Assembly (NCBI RefSeq): GCF_000721235.1
Contig: NZ_JOFH01000034.1
Span: forward strand, 1-64,000
Length of the DNA stretch: 64,000 bases
From: Streptomyces olivaceus
Lineage (GTDB): Bacteria; Actinomycetota; Actinomycetes; Streptomycetales; Streptomycetaceae
Reading direction: 5' to 3'
Shown here: positions 8,779 to 16,693 of the stretch, piece by piece
How positions within the stretch are numbered: position 1 is the stretch's first letter
Layout: the number at the start of each line of letters is the position of its first letter
Made by a program: the position numbers and the translations under genes
The notes under the pieces: generated by a model
What the model was told of the DNA's origin: nothing
Seen by the model: the letters and a program-made list of their open reading frames with translations, nothing else
Database searches by the model: none

Positions 8779-8840
8779 CGCAGGCTGCCCTGGGCGGCAA
8801 CGGCGCACGCTTCGCGGAGCTGGGGAGTTTCCGTAGCCAT
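8775..8840 (-). CDS. possible 21-residue leader peptide before hpnC
   Basis: An ATG at 8840 opens a 21-codon frame (MATETPQLREACAVAAQG, then three more residues). Its TGA overlaps the hpnC ATG in a 4-nt ATGA, the same coupling used between other genes of this operon. GGGAG lies about 11 nt before the ATG; an in-frame GTG three codons upstream has the same GGGAG closer. The hpnC ATG itself has only a weak ribosome site, so translation through this frame could drive hpnC initiation. This is an inference from layout. No homologue is known to me, and an alternative is that hpnC simply starts upstream. Confidence 0.4.
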   Translation of the reverse strand: MATETPQLREACAVAAQGSLR

Positions 8841-9137
8841 TGCCGTCACATCTCCCGTTCTACACTGCCTACCCAATACACACTATTTCGGACACGCCGC
8901 CCGTCCGCCCACAGGACGGGCCCGCTCGAGGGTGTCGGGCATTATCACCCCATGTGCCGCGTATCGGGACCGGTACAGCTTACGTTGTACAACTGACGGC
9001 CGTCCGTCGGGGGGCACCGCACATCACAACAACACACCGATTGCGTTCAAGATTCCTGAGAACGCCAGGAGTTGACGTTTCCTTTGCAGAGACGGGCCCT
9101 CGCCGGAACAATTCCGGCGGGGCCTCGGCGCGCCGGG
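8841..9137 (-). promoter_or_regulatory. hopanoid operon upstream region
   Basis: This 297-nt non-coding stretch must hold the hopanoid promoter (minus strand). It may also act as the 3' end of the ABC ATPase gene's transcript, although that gene also runs on the minus strand and lies downstream. On the minus strand a GATAAT hexamer at 8946-8941 resembles a -10 box, but no good -35 sits 17-18 nt before it. A perfect palindrome lies 40 nt further upstream. No reading frame with coding character was seen. Confidence 0.45.
8973..8993. promoter_or_regulatory. palindromic operator candidate upstream of the hopanoid operon
   Basis: GTTGTACAAC at 8984-8993 is a perfect 10-nt palindrome. It overlaps a second dyad, GTACA-N8-TGTAC, at 8973-8990. 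The AT-rich dyad stands out in a 70% GC background and lies about 145 nt upstream of the first coding start on the minus strand, near the GATAAT candidate -10. It may be a repressor or activator site controlling the hopanoid genes. The binding protein is unknown. Confidence 0.4.
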
Positions 9138-9926
9138 CTACTTGCCCGTGAACTTCTCGTACTCCTTGAGGACCTCGTCGGTCGGGCCGTCCATGCGCAG
9201 TTCACCGCGCTCCAGCCACAGGACGCGGTTGCAGGTGTCGCGGATGGACTTGTTGTTGTGGCTGACCAGGAAGACGGTGCCGGCCTCCTTCTTCAGCTCC
9301 CGGATCCGCTCCTCGGAGCGGGTCTGGAACTTGCGGTCGCCGGTGGCCAGCGCCTCGTCGATCATGAGGACGTCGTGGTCCTTGGCGGCGGCGATGGAGA
9401 ACCGCAGCCGGGCGGCCATGCCGGAGGAGTACGTGCGCATCGGCAGGGTGATGAAGTCGCCCTTCTCGTTGATGCCCGAGAAGTCGACGATGTCCTGGTA
9501 GCGCTCCTTGATCTGCTCGCGGGTCATGCCCATGGCCAGGCCGCCGAGGATCACGTTCCGCTCGCCGGTCAGGTCGTTCATCAGGGCCGCGTTCACGCCG
9601 AGCAGGGAGGGCTGCCCGTCGGTGTAGACCTTGCCGCGCTCGGCGGGCAGCAGGCCGGCGATGGCCCGCAGCAGGGTCGACTTGCCGGACCCGTTGGAGC
9701 CGATCAGGCCGATGGCCTCGCCCCGCCAGGCGGTGAAGGAGACACCGCGCACCGCGTGCACCTTGCGCACCCCCCGCGCCGTGTCGTCGGAGCCCCGCTT
9801 GAGCATGCGGCTCAGGGCGGCGGTCGCGCTGCCCTTGCCGGTCTTGGCGCCGTTGACGCGGTAGACGATGTGCAGCTCGTCCGCGATGACCGTCGGCACC
9901 CGCTCGTCCTGCTGCAGCTCAGCCAC
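9138..9926 (-). CDS. ABC exporter ATP-binding protein, TagH/RfbE type
   Basis: This 262-residue nucleotide-binding protein has Walker A GLIGSNGSGKST, signature YSSGMAARLRF, Walker B DVLMIDEALATGD and H-loop VFLVSHN. An N-terminal extension before HAVRGVSFTAWRGEAIGLIG and the signature SSGM are typical of polysaccharide and teichoic-acid exporters. It has no long C-terminal glycan-binding domain. The GTG start overlaps the permease gene by 8 nt. It should energise export of a lipid-linked glycan or polyol phosphate made by the upstream genes (inference from context). Confidence 0.92.
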   Translation of the reverse strand: MAELQQDERVPTVIADELHIVYRVNGAKTGKGSATAALSRMLKRGSDDTARGVRKVHAVRGVSFTAWRGEAIGLIGSNGSGKSTLLRAIAGLLPAERGKVYTDGQPSLLGVNAALMNDLTGERNVILGGLAMGMTREQIKERYQDIVDFSGINEKGDFITLPMRTYSSGMAARLRFSIAAAKDHDVLMIDEALATGDRKFQTRSEERIRELKKEAGTVFLVSHNNKSIRDTCNRVLWLERGELRMDGPTDEVLKEYEKFTGK

Positions 9927-10848
9927 GGCCGTACCTCTCCTCAGCCTTCCAGAAGTACACGAAGCCGCCCACGGCGAGGGCCACGGCCCAGCCGAGCGCG
10001 ACCGCCCAGACGTGCGGCGGAAGGTTCCCGGAGCCGTATCCGTCGATCAGCGCGAAGCGCATCAGGTCCATGTAGACGGCGGTCGGGTTCCACTGCAGCA
10101 CGTCGGCCAGCCAGGCCGGCTTGTCCTCCAGCATGATCGGGATGGAGAACATGACGCCCGACGCGTACATCCAGGTCCGCATGATGAACGGCATCAGCTG
10201 GGCCAGGTCCGGCGTCTTGGCCCCCATCCGGGCCACCACCAGCGCGAGGCCCACGTTGAAGAGGAACTGCAGCACCAGCACCGGGACGACCAGCAGCCAG
10301 GACAGCGCGGGATAGCTGCCGAAGCCGATGACCACCGCGAACAGCACGATCATGGAGGCCAGCAGCTGCTGGAGCTGCTGGAGCGCGAACGACACCGGCA
10401 GCGAGGCGCGCGGGAAGTGCAGCGCCCGCACCAGGCCGAGGTTGCCGGCGATGGCGCGCACGCCCGCCATCGCCGAGGACTGGGTGAAGGTGAAGACGAA
10501 CACGCCCGTCACCAGGAACGGGATGTAGACGTCCTTGGGCATGCCGCGGCCCGCGTTGAGGATCAGGCCGAAGATCAGGAAGTAGACGGCCGCGTTCAGC
10601 AGCGGCGTGGCCACCTGCCACAACTGGCCGAGCTTGGCCTGGCTGTACTGGGCGGTCAGCTTCGCCTGGGAGAAGGCGAGGATGAAGTGCCGCCGTCCCC
10701 AGAGCTGACGGACGTACTCCACGAGGGACGGTCGGGCACCGCTCACGGACAGCCCGTGCCTGGCCGCGAGCCGGGCCGGGGTGAGGCCCTCGTCGGGCGC
10801 CACGGGCTTGGTCATGGCGACCGTGCCGTCGTGCGTTGTCTCACTCAC
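9919..10848 (-). CDS. ABC-2 type exporter permease, TagG type
   Basis: This 309-residue membrane protein begins with a cytosolic leader and the SLVEYVRQLWGRRHFILAFS amphipathic region, then LTAQYSQAKLGQLWQVATPL, as in O-antigen and teichoic-acid permeases. About six hydrophobic segments follow, for example LNAAVYFLIFGLIL and VPVLVLQFLFNVGLALVVA. A GTG at 10848 was kept as start; an ATG twelve codons later (10815) is possible, and neither has a clear ribosome site. It pairs with the overlapping ATPase. A 103-nt gap separates it from the glycosyltransferase gene upstream, so it may have its own promoter. Confidence 0.92.
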   Translation of the reverse strand: MSETTHDGTVAMTKPVAPDEGLTPARLAARHGLSVSGARPSLVEYVRQLWGRRHFILAFSQAKLTAQYSQAKLGQLWQVATPLLNAAVYFLIFGLILNAGRGMPKDVYIPFLVTGVFVFTFTQSSAMAGVRAIAGNLGLVRALHFPRASLPVSFALQQLQQLLASMIVLFAVVIGFGSYPALSWLLVVPVLVLQFLFNVGLALVVARMGAKTPDLAQLMPFIMRTWMYASGVMFSIPIMLEDKPAWLADVLQWNPTAVYMDLMRFALIDGYGSGNLPPHVWAVALGWAVALAVGGFVYFWKAEERYGRG

Positions 10849-10912
10849 TGGTGGAAACTTTCGTCTTCGGAAATGCCCGGCCGCGCGAGCCTGGGCATGG
10901 ACCTGTCCTGTC

Positions 10913-10926
10913 GCCCCGGCCGGGGC
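10913..10926 (-). terminator. GC-rich palindrome after the glycosyltransferase gene
   Basis: GCCCCGGCCGGGGC is a perfect 14-nt palindrome 26-39 nt past the glycosyltransferase stop on the minus strand. It could form a short hairpin in RNA with a tight loop, but no T-run follows. It may partly separate the glycan-assembly genes from the exporter genes. Weak evidence. Confidence 0.25.
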
Positions 10927-10951
10927 CGGAACGCTCTCGGGTACGAGCTTG

Positions 10952-11836
10952 TCAGATCACCGGGGGCCGGCCCAGCCGGGTCAGCCGCCACACCGTACGC
11001 CACCTCATGGGGCGGCGGGGGCCGCACGGGGTCGACCAGCCCTCGCGGAAACCGCCGAACCAGGCCTTCAGCGCAGGTCGCGAGGGACGCCGCAGCAGGG
11101 TCAGCAGCATCCAGACGCCGAGGTAGACCGGGATCAGCAGCGCGGGGAGGTTGCGGCGGGCGAGCCAGACGCGGTTGCGGGCGACCATGCGGTGATAGAC
11201 GGCGTGCCGGGAGGGCGCGGTCGTGGGGTGGTTGAGCACCATGTCCGACCGGTAGTCGATCATCCAGCCCCCGTCGAGGGCCCGCCAGGCGAGGTCGGTC
11301 TCCTCGTGGGCGTAGAAGAACGCGTCAGGCAGCCCGCCGACCTGGGCCAGGACGCGGGTGCGTACGGCGTTGGCGCCGCCGAGGAACGTGGTGACCCGCG
11401 AGGAGCGCATCGGGTCGGAGGCGCGCAGCCGCGGGACGTGCCGGCGCTGGGTCTCGCCGGTGTCCGGGTCGGCGATGCGGAAGCTGATGATGCCCAGCTC
11501 GTCGTCGGCCGCGAACGCCTCGCGGCACAGCTCGGCGGTGTCGGTGCGGGCGAGCAGGCCGTCGTCGTCGAGGAAGAGCAGGACGTCGACGTCCCGTCCG
11601 TCCGGGCCGAAGGCCTCGATGCCGACGTTGCGCCCGCCGGGGATGCCCAGGTTCTCGGGCAGCTCGACGGTGCGCACGCCGTCCGGGACCTCCGGGACGG
11701 GCGAGCCGTTGCCGACCACGACCACCTGGACCGGGTCGCCGTCCTGCTTGGCGACCGAGTCGAGCAGGGCGCGCAGTTCCTCGGGACGGTTGCCCATCGT
11801 GATGACGACCGCGCCGACCTTCACGGCCCCGCTCAC
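10952..11836 (-). CDS. family 2 glycosyltransferase
   Basis: This 294-residue GT-A protein begins with VGAVVITMGNRPEELRALLDSV, the usual GT2 nucleotide-sugar fold start, then the metal-binding LLFLDDDG and later FFYAHEETDLAWRA, the ExDxxxR-like acceptor region of rhamnosyl/galactofuranosyl-type GT2 enzymes. LIPVYLGVWMLLTLL near the end may be a membrane-anchoring segment. The GTG start at 11836 overlaps the CDP-alcohol transferase stop by 4 nt (GTGA). It probably adds a sugar to the polyol-phosphate or lipid product of the neighbouring genes; donor and acceptor cannot be told. Confidence 0.9.
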   Translation of the reverse strand: MSGAVKVGAVVITMGNRPEELRALLDSVAKQDGDPVQVVVVGNGSPVPEVPDGVRTVELPENLGIPGGRNVGIEAFGPDGRDVDVLLFLDDDGLLARTDTAELCREAFAADDELGIISFRIADPDTGETQRRHVPRLRASDPMRSSRVTTFLGGANAVRTRVLAQVGGLPDAFFYAHEETDLAWRALDGGWMIDYRSDMVLNHPTTAPSRHAVYHRMVARNRVWLARRNLPALLIPVYLGVWMLLTLLRRPSRPALKAWFGGFREGWSTPCGPRRPMRWRTVWRLTRLGRPPVI

Positions 11837-12612
11837 TTCAGCCTGCTGGAGGCGAGGACGGACACCAGGTGCAGCAGCGTCTGCAGCAGCGCGATGCCGG
11901 CGAGTACGGCGGTGCCGAGGCGGGTGAAGAACAGGTCGCCGCGCGCCTGGTCGACGATGGCGAGGACGAGGATCAGCAGGGACGCCTCGATGCCGAGGAT
12001 CAGCCGGTGGAACTTGAGCGCCCCGGCGGCCCGGCGGGCCAGTGCCATGCCGGAGGAGCGGATCTCGGAGGCGGCCTCCTTGACGGGCTCCATGCCGGCC
12101 TGGTGCCGGGCGACGCCCACCAGGTCGGTCTCGGCCTTGATGAGGATGGCGCCGAGCGCGGCCAGCGTGCCGAGGAAGGCCCACAGCCAGTCGATCCGGC
12201 CGGTGCCCCAGAGGTCGGCGGCGCGCAGGCCGAGGCCGACCAGGACGGCGGCGTCGGTGAGGTAGGCGCCGACCCGGTCCAGGTAGACGCCGCCGAGCGA
12301 GTACTGCTTCTTCCAGCGGGCGATCTCCCCGTCGACGCAGTCCAGCAGCAGGTAGAGCTGGACCGCGACGACGCCGAGCACGGCGCCCGGTATGCCCGGC
12401 ACCATCAGCGCCGGGGCGGCCAGGACGCCGCAGACGGTCATCAGGTACGTGAGCTGGTTGGGCGTGACCCTGGTGTTCACCAGGTAGCGGTCGATCCGCA
12501 GCGAGACCTCGCGCATGTAGAGGCGTCCCGCCCAGTGCTCCCCGCTGCGCCGGTCCTTGACTCCCGCGGGATGGACGACCGGGCGTAGTTCAGCTACCGA
12601 TGGCCTTGACAT
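11833..12612 (-). CDS. CDP-alcohol phosphatidyltransferase family protein with incomplete active-site motif
   Basis: This 259-residue membrane protein has most of the CDP-alcohol phosphotransferase signature: D91-x2-D94-G95-x2-A98-R99-x8-G108-x3-D112. The expected last aspartate is alanine (A116, in LDRVGAYLTD). In studied members that aspartate is the general base, so this protein may be inactive, use D120, or have another role. Hydrophobic segments are visible, for example VLGVVAVQLYLLL. The ATG at 12612 overlaps the previous gene by 23 nt. The other CDP-alcohol transferase of the operon (14388-16214) keeps the full motif. Confidence 0.85.
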   Translation of the reverse strand: MSRPSVAELRPVVHPAGVKDRRSGEHWAGRLYMREVSLRIDRYLVNTRVTPNQLTYLMTVCGVLAAPALMVPGIPGAVLGVVAVQLYLLLDCVDGEIARWKKQYSLGGVYLDRVGAYLTDAAVLVGLGLRAADLWGTGRIDWLWAFLGTLAALGAILIKAETDLVGVARHQAGMEPVKEAASEIRSSGMALARRAAGALKFHRLILGIEASLLILVLAIVDQARGDLFFTRLGTAVLAGIALLQTLLHLVSVLASSRLK

Positions 12613-13651
12613 AGTCGGCGTACTGGTCCTTGATCTGGTCGGTTTTCAGGTCGAGGTGCTCGAGGATCGTGTAACGGCCCGGTCGGGTCTGCGGGGCGAA
12701 CTCGACGGCCCGGACGAACTCCGCGGGCGTGAACCCGATCTCGTCCGGCAGGACCGGGAGCCCGTGCCGGCGCAGTACCTCGGCCATGTGGGCGGACTCC
12801 TCGTGGGCCCCGCGCAGGTACATGGCGAAGGCCGCGCCCAGTCCGCACTGCTCGCCGTGGGCGGCCGCGCGCTCGGGGAAGAGCAGGTCGAAGGCGTGGT
12901 TGATCTCGTGGCAGGCGCCCGAGGACGGTCGCGAGTCGCCCGAGACCGACATGGCGATGCCGCTGAGCACCAGCGCCTCGGCCAGCACCTGGAGGAACTC
13001 GTTGTCGCCGATGCCGCCGGGGTGCCGCAGCACGGCCTCGCCGGCCTGGCGGGCCATCGCCGCGGCCAGGCCGTCGATGCGCTCGCCCTTGACCCGGTTG
13101 GCCAGCTCCCAGTCCGCGATCGCGGATACGTTGGAGACGGCGTCGCCGATGCCGGCGCGCACGAAGCGGGCCGGGGCCGCGCGGATGACGTCCAGGTCGA
13201 TGACGACGGCGATCGGGTTCGGCACGCCGTAGGAGCCGCGGCCCGCGTCGTTGTCGAGGGTGGCGACCGGCGAGCACAGACCGTCGTGCGCGAGGTTGGT
13301 GGGCACGGCGACCAGCGGGAGGCCGATGCGCGCCGCCGCGAACTTGGCGCAGTCGATGATCTTGCCGCCGCCCAGCCCGACGACCGCGTCGTAGTGGCCG
13401 CCCTTCATGGCGACGGCCAGCTTGATCGCGTCGTCCAGGGTGCCGCCGGCGACCTCGAACCAGTCGGCGCCGGGCAGCGACGGGGCGACGCGCTCGCGCA
13501 GCCGGGCGCCGGAGCCGCCGCTGACGGCGACGGCGAGCTTGCCCGAGTGGGAGATGCGCTCGTCGGCGAGCACGTCCCCCAGGTCGTCGAGGGCACCCGC
13601 GCGGATGTCCACGACGACCGGTGACGGGATGAGCCTCGTCAGTACTGGCAC
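12590..13651 (-). CDS. iron-containing alcohol dehydrogenase family, glycerol-1-phosphate dehydrogenase-like
   Basis: This 353-residue protein has the NAD(P)-binding VVGLGGGKIIDCAKFAA motif, VPTNLAHDGLCSPVA (metal and substrate aspartate), and metal-ligand histidines in CHEINHAFD and AAHGEQCGLGAAF. This arrangement matches the Fe-ADH subgroup with archaeal glycerol-1-phosphate dehydrogenase and Bacillus AraM, and related synthases. It may make sn-glycerol-1-phosphate or another polyol phosphate from a keto precursor (inference). The GTG start at 13651 overlaps the nucleotidyltransferase stop by 13 nt; no other start is near. The context points to head-group supply for the CDP-alcohol transferases. 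Confidence 0.85.
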   Translation of the reverse strand: MPVLTRLIPSPVVVDIRAGALDDLGDVLADERISHSGKLAVAVSGGSGARLRERVAPSLPGADWFEVAGGTLDDAIKLAVAMKGGHYDAVVGLGGGKIIDCAKFAAARIGLPLVAVPTNLAHDGLCSPVATLDNDAGRGSYGVPNPIAVVIDLDVIRAAPARFVRAGIGDAVSNVSAIADWELANRVKGERIDGLAAAMARQAGEAVLRHPGGIGDNEFLQVLAEALVLSGIAMSVSGDSRPSSGACHEINHAFDLLFPERAAAHGEQCGLGAAFAMYLRGAHEESAHMAEVLRRHGLPVLPDEIGFTPAEFVRAVEFAPQTRPGRYTILEHLDLKTDQIKDQYADYVKAIGS

Positions 13652-14391
13652 GCGATCTCCCTGCCCTTGGCGAGGTCGTCGTGGTTGTCGATCTCGACCC
13701 ACTTGACGTCGCCGATCGGGGCGACGTCGACCTTGAAGCCGCGGTTGACGAGCTCCTGGTAGCCGTCCTCGTAGTACAGCTGCGGATCGCGCTCGAAGGT
13801 GGTCTTCAGCGCGTCGGCCAGGTCGGCGGCGGCCTCGCCCTCGATGAGGGTGACGCCGATGTACTCGCCGGTCGCCTCGGCCGGGTCCATGAGCTTGGTG
13901 ATGCGCTGCACGCCCTTGTCGGGGTCGACGACGACCTTCATCTCCTCGTCGGCGAGGCTCTTCACCGTGTCGAGGGCGAGGATGATCTTCTTGCCGTCGC
14001 CGCGGGCGGCGAGCAGGGTCTTCTCGACGGAGACCGGGTGCACGGTGTCGCCGTTGGCGAGGATCACACCGTCGTCGAGGGCGCCGCGGCCGCACCAGAG
14101 GGAGTAGGCGTTGTTCCACTCCTCGGCCTTGTCGTTGTCGATGAGGGTGAGCTTGACGCCGTACTTCTGCTCCAGCTCCTCCTTGCGGTCGTACACGGCC
14201 TCCTTGCGGTAGCCGACGATGATCCCGACCTCGGTCAGGCCGACCTCGGCGAAGTTCGCCAGGGCCAGGTCGAGCACCGTGATGCTGTCCTCCGCGCCCT
14301 CGGGGCCGACCGGCACCAGTGCCTTGGGCAGGGTGTCGGTGTAGGGACGCAGACGCCGGCCGGCGCCGGCCGCCAGCACGAGGCCGATCAT
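13639..14391 (-). CDS. LicC/IPCT-like phospho-alcohol nucleotidyltransferase
   Basis: This 250-residue nucleotidyltransferase begins [20 protein letters not shown], then LPKALVPVG, the pyrophosphorylase signature, and has ILANGDTVHP as the metal-binding aspartate region. The EEWNNAYSLW stretch resembles the NN-x-YSL segment of CTP:phosphocholine (LicC) and CTP:inositol-phosphate cytidylyltransferases rather than sugar-specific enzymes. It probably makes a CDP-activated polyol phosphate for the CDP-alcohol transferases encoded beside it. The ATG at 14391 overlaps the preceding gene by 4 nt (ATGA). The substrate cannot be fixed from sequence alone. Confidence 0.87.
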   Translation of the reverse strand: MIGLVLAAGAGRRLRPYTDTLPKALVPVGPEGAEDSITVLDLALANFAEVGLTEVGIIVGYRKEAVYDRKEELEQKYGVKLTLIDNDKAEEWNNAYSLWCGRGALDDGVILANGDTVHPVSVEKTLLAARGDGKKIILALDTVKSLADEEMKVVVDPDKGVQRITKLMDPAEATGEYIGVTLIEGEAAADLADALKTTFERDPQLYYEDGYQELVNRGFKVDVAPIGDVKWVEIDNHDDLAKGREIACQY

Positions 14392-16214
14392 GCGGGTTCT
14401 CCTTCGTCGTGTACGGCGGGTGCGCCGGCCCGGTGGGCGGCGACCCAGAAGCGGATGCTCTCGGCGAGCACCACGAGTGCCACGGCCACGGCACAAGCCG
14501 TGAGCGCGACCTTGAACTGCGAGGCGGTGAGCAGCACGGCGAGCACGGTGATCACCAGCGTGCGGCCCTCGTGCCCCCCGACGGTCCGGACCAGCCACCG
14601 CGGTGGCGCTCCCGCGCCGCCGCGGATGCGGTAGACCGTGTCGTAGTGATGGTAGGCGACCGCGGCCACCAGCCCGAAAGCCGCCGGAAGCGCCCCGTTC
14701 ACGTCGGATTTCGCCGCCAGTGCCAGGACTGTGCCGTACTCGGCGGCGCGGAAGAAGGGCGGAACCAGCCAGTCGAGGGCGCCCGTGAGGGGGCGAGCGA
14801 CGGCGAGGGCGGAGGCCGCGGCGTACACGAGCGCGCCGGCCACGGGCCAGGGGCCGCCGAAGCCGGTGAGCGCCGCCGCCGCGACGACGGCACCGCCGCC
14901 GAGCAGGGCGAGGCCGGGAGCGGCGAGGGCGGGCAGTCGGCGCGCGGTCGTCCCGAGCCGCCGGGCGGCCGCCTCGGCGAGCGGGCCGGAGTCGGCGAGG
15001 TCGGCCAGCGCCCTCGCCGCCCGGTCGGTCCGGGTGGCCCGGCGGGTCAGCGAGCGCAGGAGGCGGCCCGCGGTGGTGTAGGCGGCGGCGAACGCGCAGG
15101 CGATCAGCAGCGCGCAGAAGGTGATCCGGGGCGTGGCGACCGCGGTCAGGACGGCGATTATGGCCCAGCGCTCACCGATCGGCAGGACGATGACGCGGCG
15201 CAGCCAGACGGTCCAGCCGACGTCGTCGAGCCGGTGGGAGAGGGCCGCGGTGGGGCTGGTGCCTATGGCGACGGCCGTGCTGTCGGCGTTCGCCTCGCTG
15301 AACGAGAAGTCGACGACGTGGCGGCAGGCCTGGAGGACCATCGCCCCGAGGGCCAGGGCCCATACGTCGTCGCCGCCGCGGGCGGCCCCGAGGGCGAGGC
15401 CGGCGTAGAAGGCGTACTCCTTGGCGCGGTCGAAGGTGGCGTCGAGCCAGGCGCCGAGGGTGGAGTACTGGAGGGAGTAGCGGGCGAGCTGTCCGTCGGC
15501 GCAGTCGAGGACGAAGGAGCCGACGAGCAGGACGCCGGCCGCGACGTAACCGGCCCGGGTGCCGGTGGCCGCGCAGCCCGCCGCCACCAGCGCGGTGCCG
15601 AGCGAGGCGGTGGTGACCTGGTTGGGCGTCAGACCGCGTCCGGCGCACCAGCGGGCGAGGTGGCGGGAGTAGGGGCTGACGAAGAAGGTGGTGACGAAGC
15701 CGTCGCGGGCCTTGACCGCCGACTTCAGGCGTACGGCCTCGTCGTCGACGGCGGCGACGGCCTGCCGTGCCTCGTTGCGGGCCTGCGGGCCGGCGGGCAC
15801 GGCGGCGACGAGGGTGCCGAGTTCGGGGCGGTGCACGTCGGCGCCGTCGGCGTCGAGGGCGGCGGCGATCCGGTCGGCGAGGCTGTCGACGTCGAGTGCG
15901 GTGCCGCCGCTCGCGCTGTTCTCGCGGGCCATCGCGCGGGTCAGTGCCCGACGGGCGGCCGGCTGGGCGGTGACGGCGCCCGGGATGGCGGCGAGCGGGA
16001 AGCGGGGGTCGGTGAGCCCGAGGCGCAGGGCGTGCCGGTGGCCGACGAGGCGGGCGTCGACCACGGCGACCCGGTCCGCGGCCGGGACCCGGGCCAGCAG
16101 CGTCTCGGTGTCGGCGGTGCCGGAGGCGGGGCGCACGTCGAAACCCAGGGACCGCAGTTCGCTCTCGATCGACGAACCGGGGACCGGTGGACCGGTGAGG
16201 ATGGCGGTCGGCAA
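14388..16214 (-). CDS. large two-part CDP-alcohol phosphatidyltransferase (DUF5941-type)
   Basis: This 608-residue protein has a soluble N-terminal part (about 1-170, [10 protein letters not shown] start) of unknown fold. A membrane CDP-alcohol transferase domain follows with the complete motif D237-x2-D240-G-x2-A244-R245-x8-G254-x3-D258-x3-D262. The C-terminal half has several more hydrophobic segments and resembles what I recall as DUF5941. The start is a TTG at 16214 with AGGGAG about 9 nt upstream; no ATG or GTG in frame fits better. It is the first gene of the seven-gene set and the likely active phosphotransferase. Confidence 0.85.
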   Translation of the reverse strand: MPTAILTGPPVPGSSIESELRSLGFDVRPASGTADTETLLARVPAADRVAVVDARLVGHRHALRLGLTDPRFPLAAIPGAVTAQPAARRALTRAMARENSASGGTALDVDSLADRIAAALDADGADVHRPELGTLVAAVPAGPQARNEARQAVAAVDDEAVRLKSAVKARDGFVTTFFVSPYSRHLARWCAGRGLTPNQVTTASLGTALVAAGCAATGTRAGYVAAGVLLVGSFVLDCADGQLARYSLQYSTLGAWLDATFDRAKEYAFYAGLALGAARGGDDVWALALGAMVLQACRHVVDFSFSEANADSTAVAIGTSPTAALSHRLDDVGWTVWLRRVIVLPIGERWAIIAVLTAVATPRITFCALLIACAFAAAYTTAGRLLRSLTRRATRTDRAARALADLADSGPLAEAAARRLGTTARRLPALAAPGLALLGGGAVVAAAALTGFGGPWPVAGALVYAAASALAVARPLTGALDWLVPPFFRAAEYGTVLALAAKSDVNGALPAAFGLVAAVAYHHYDTVYRIRGGAGAPPRWLVRTVGGHEGRTLVITVLAVLLTASQFKVALTACAVAVALVVLAESIRFWVAAHRAGAPAVHDEGEPA

Positions 16215-16693
16215 CCGAACTCACTCCCTGGTGCCGACGTCGGGACGTCGGGCCTGTGCATGGTGGAGCGCCCGTGCCTGCGGCACCCGGGCGTCATGTC
16301 GGCAGAGGGTATCGGATGCCCGGAACACCGTGTTCACCGCCCGTTTCACGGTCGGTCGACGTCACTTGGACCCGCCTTTGCCGCGATCATCATCGTGGAT
16401 CCGGGGCCCGCCCCACAAACCACGCCCCCAGACCGGGCATCACGGGCATCGCCCGGGATCGGCGAACCCGCGCACAGGGTCGGGGCGGGCCCGGGGCGGC
16501 CGGTCGCCCAGCTGGCGGAACCGAACCCTCCACATCGATCGCACACCATCGGCCAAGGCGCTGACCTGCATAACATTTTCGCAGGTCAGGGCACATGACA
16601 ACGGTGTTCAGTGCCGCGTTGCCGGATACCCCCTACCCGTAGTTGACTTGGGCTCCGGACGTGGCACCGGAGAGACAGGGAGGCGGCTTTCTC
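16215..16693. other. intergenic region between the polyol-phosphate operon and the cation efflux gene
   Basis: This 479-nt divergent intergenic stretch should hold promoters for both flanking operons. Several short frames cross it on both strands, but none has a ribosome site or recognisable product. The only clear structure is the inverted repeat at 16561-16589. Confidence 0.6.
16561..16589. promoter_or_regulatory. 9-bp inverted repeat upstream of the cation efflux gene
   Basis: CTGACCTGC (16561-16569) and GCAGGTCAG (16581-16589) are perfect inverted arms around an AT-rich 11-nt centre, ATAACATTTTC. The site is 105 nt before the efflux start. The AT-rich core inside GC-rich arms looks like an operator. 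A metal-sensing repressor of the Zur, ArsR or CsoR type is a fair guess given the neighbour, but no regulator gene is adjacent. It could also fold as an RNA hairpin. Confidence 0.5.

Noticed and set aside
12590..14494. Frame continuing 634 codons through two genes on the minus strand
   Set aside because: Only the 3' part is the dehydrogenase; upstream of the GTG at 13651 it is the wrong frame of the nucleotidyltransferase gene.
16346..16576. 76-codon minus-strand frame in the intergenic region
   Set aside because: No ribosome site, no hydrophobic or domain pattern, and it ends near an operator-like repeat.
14319..16598. Plus-strand frame of 759 codons
   Set aside because: Antisense shadow of the two-part CDP-alcohol transferase gene, with no domain.
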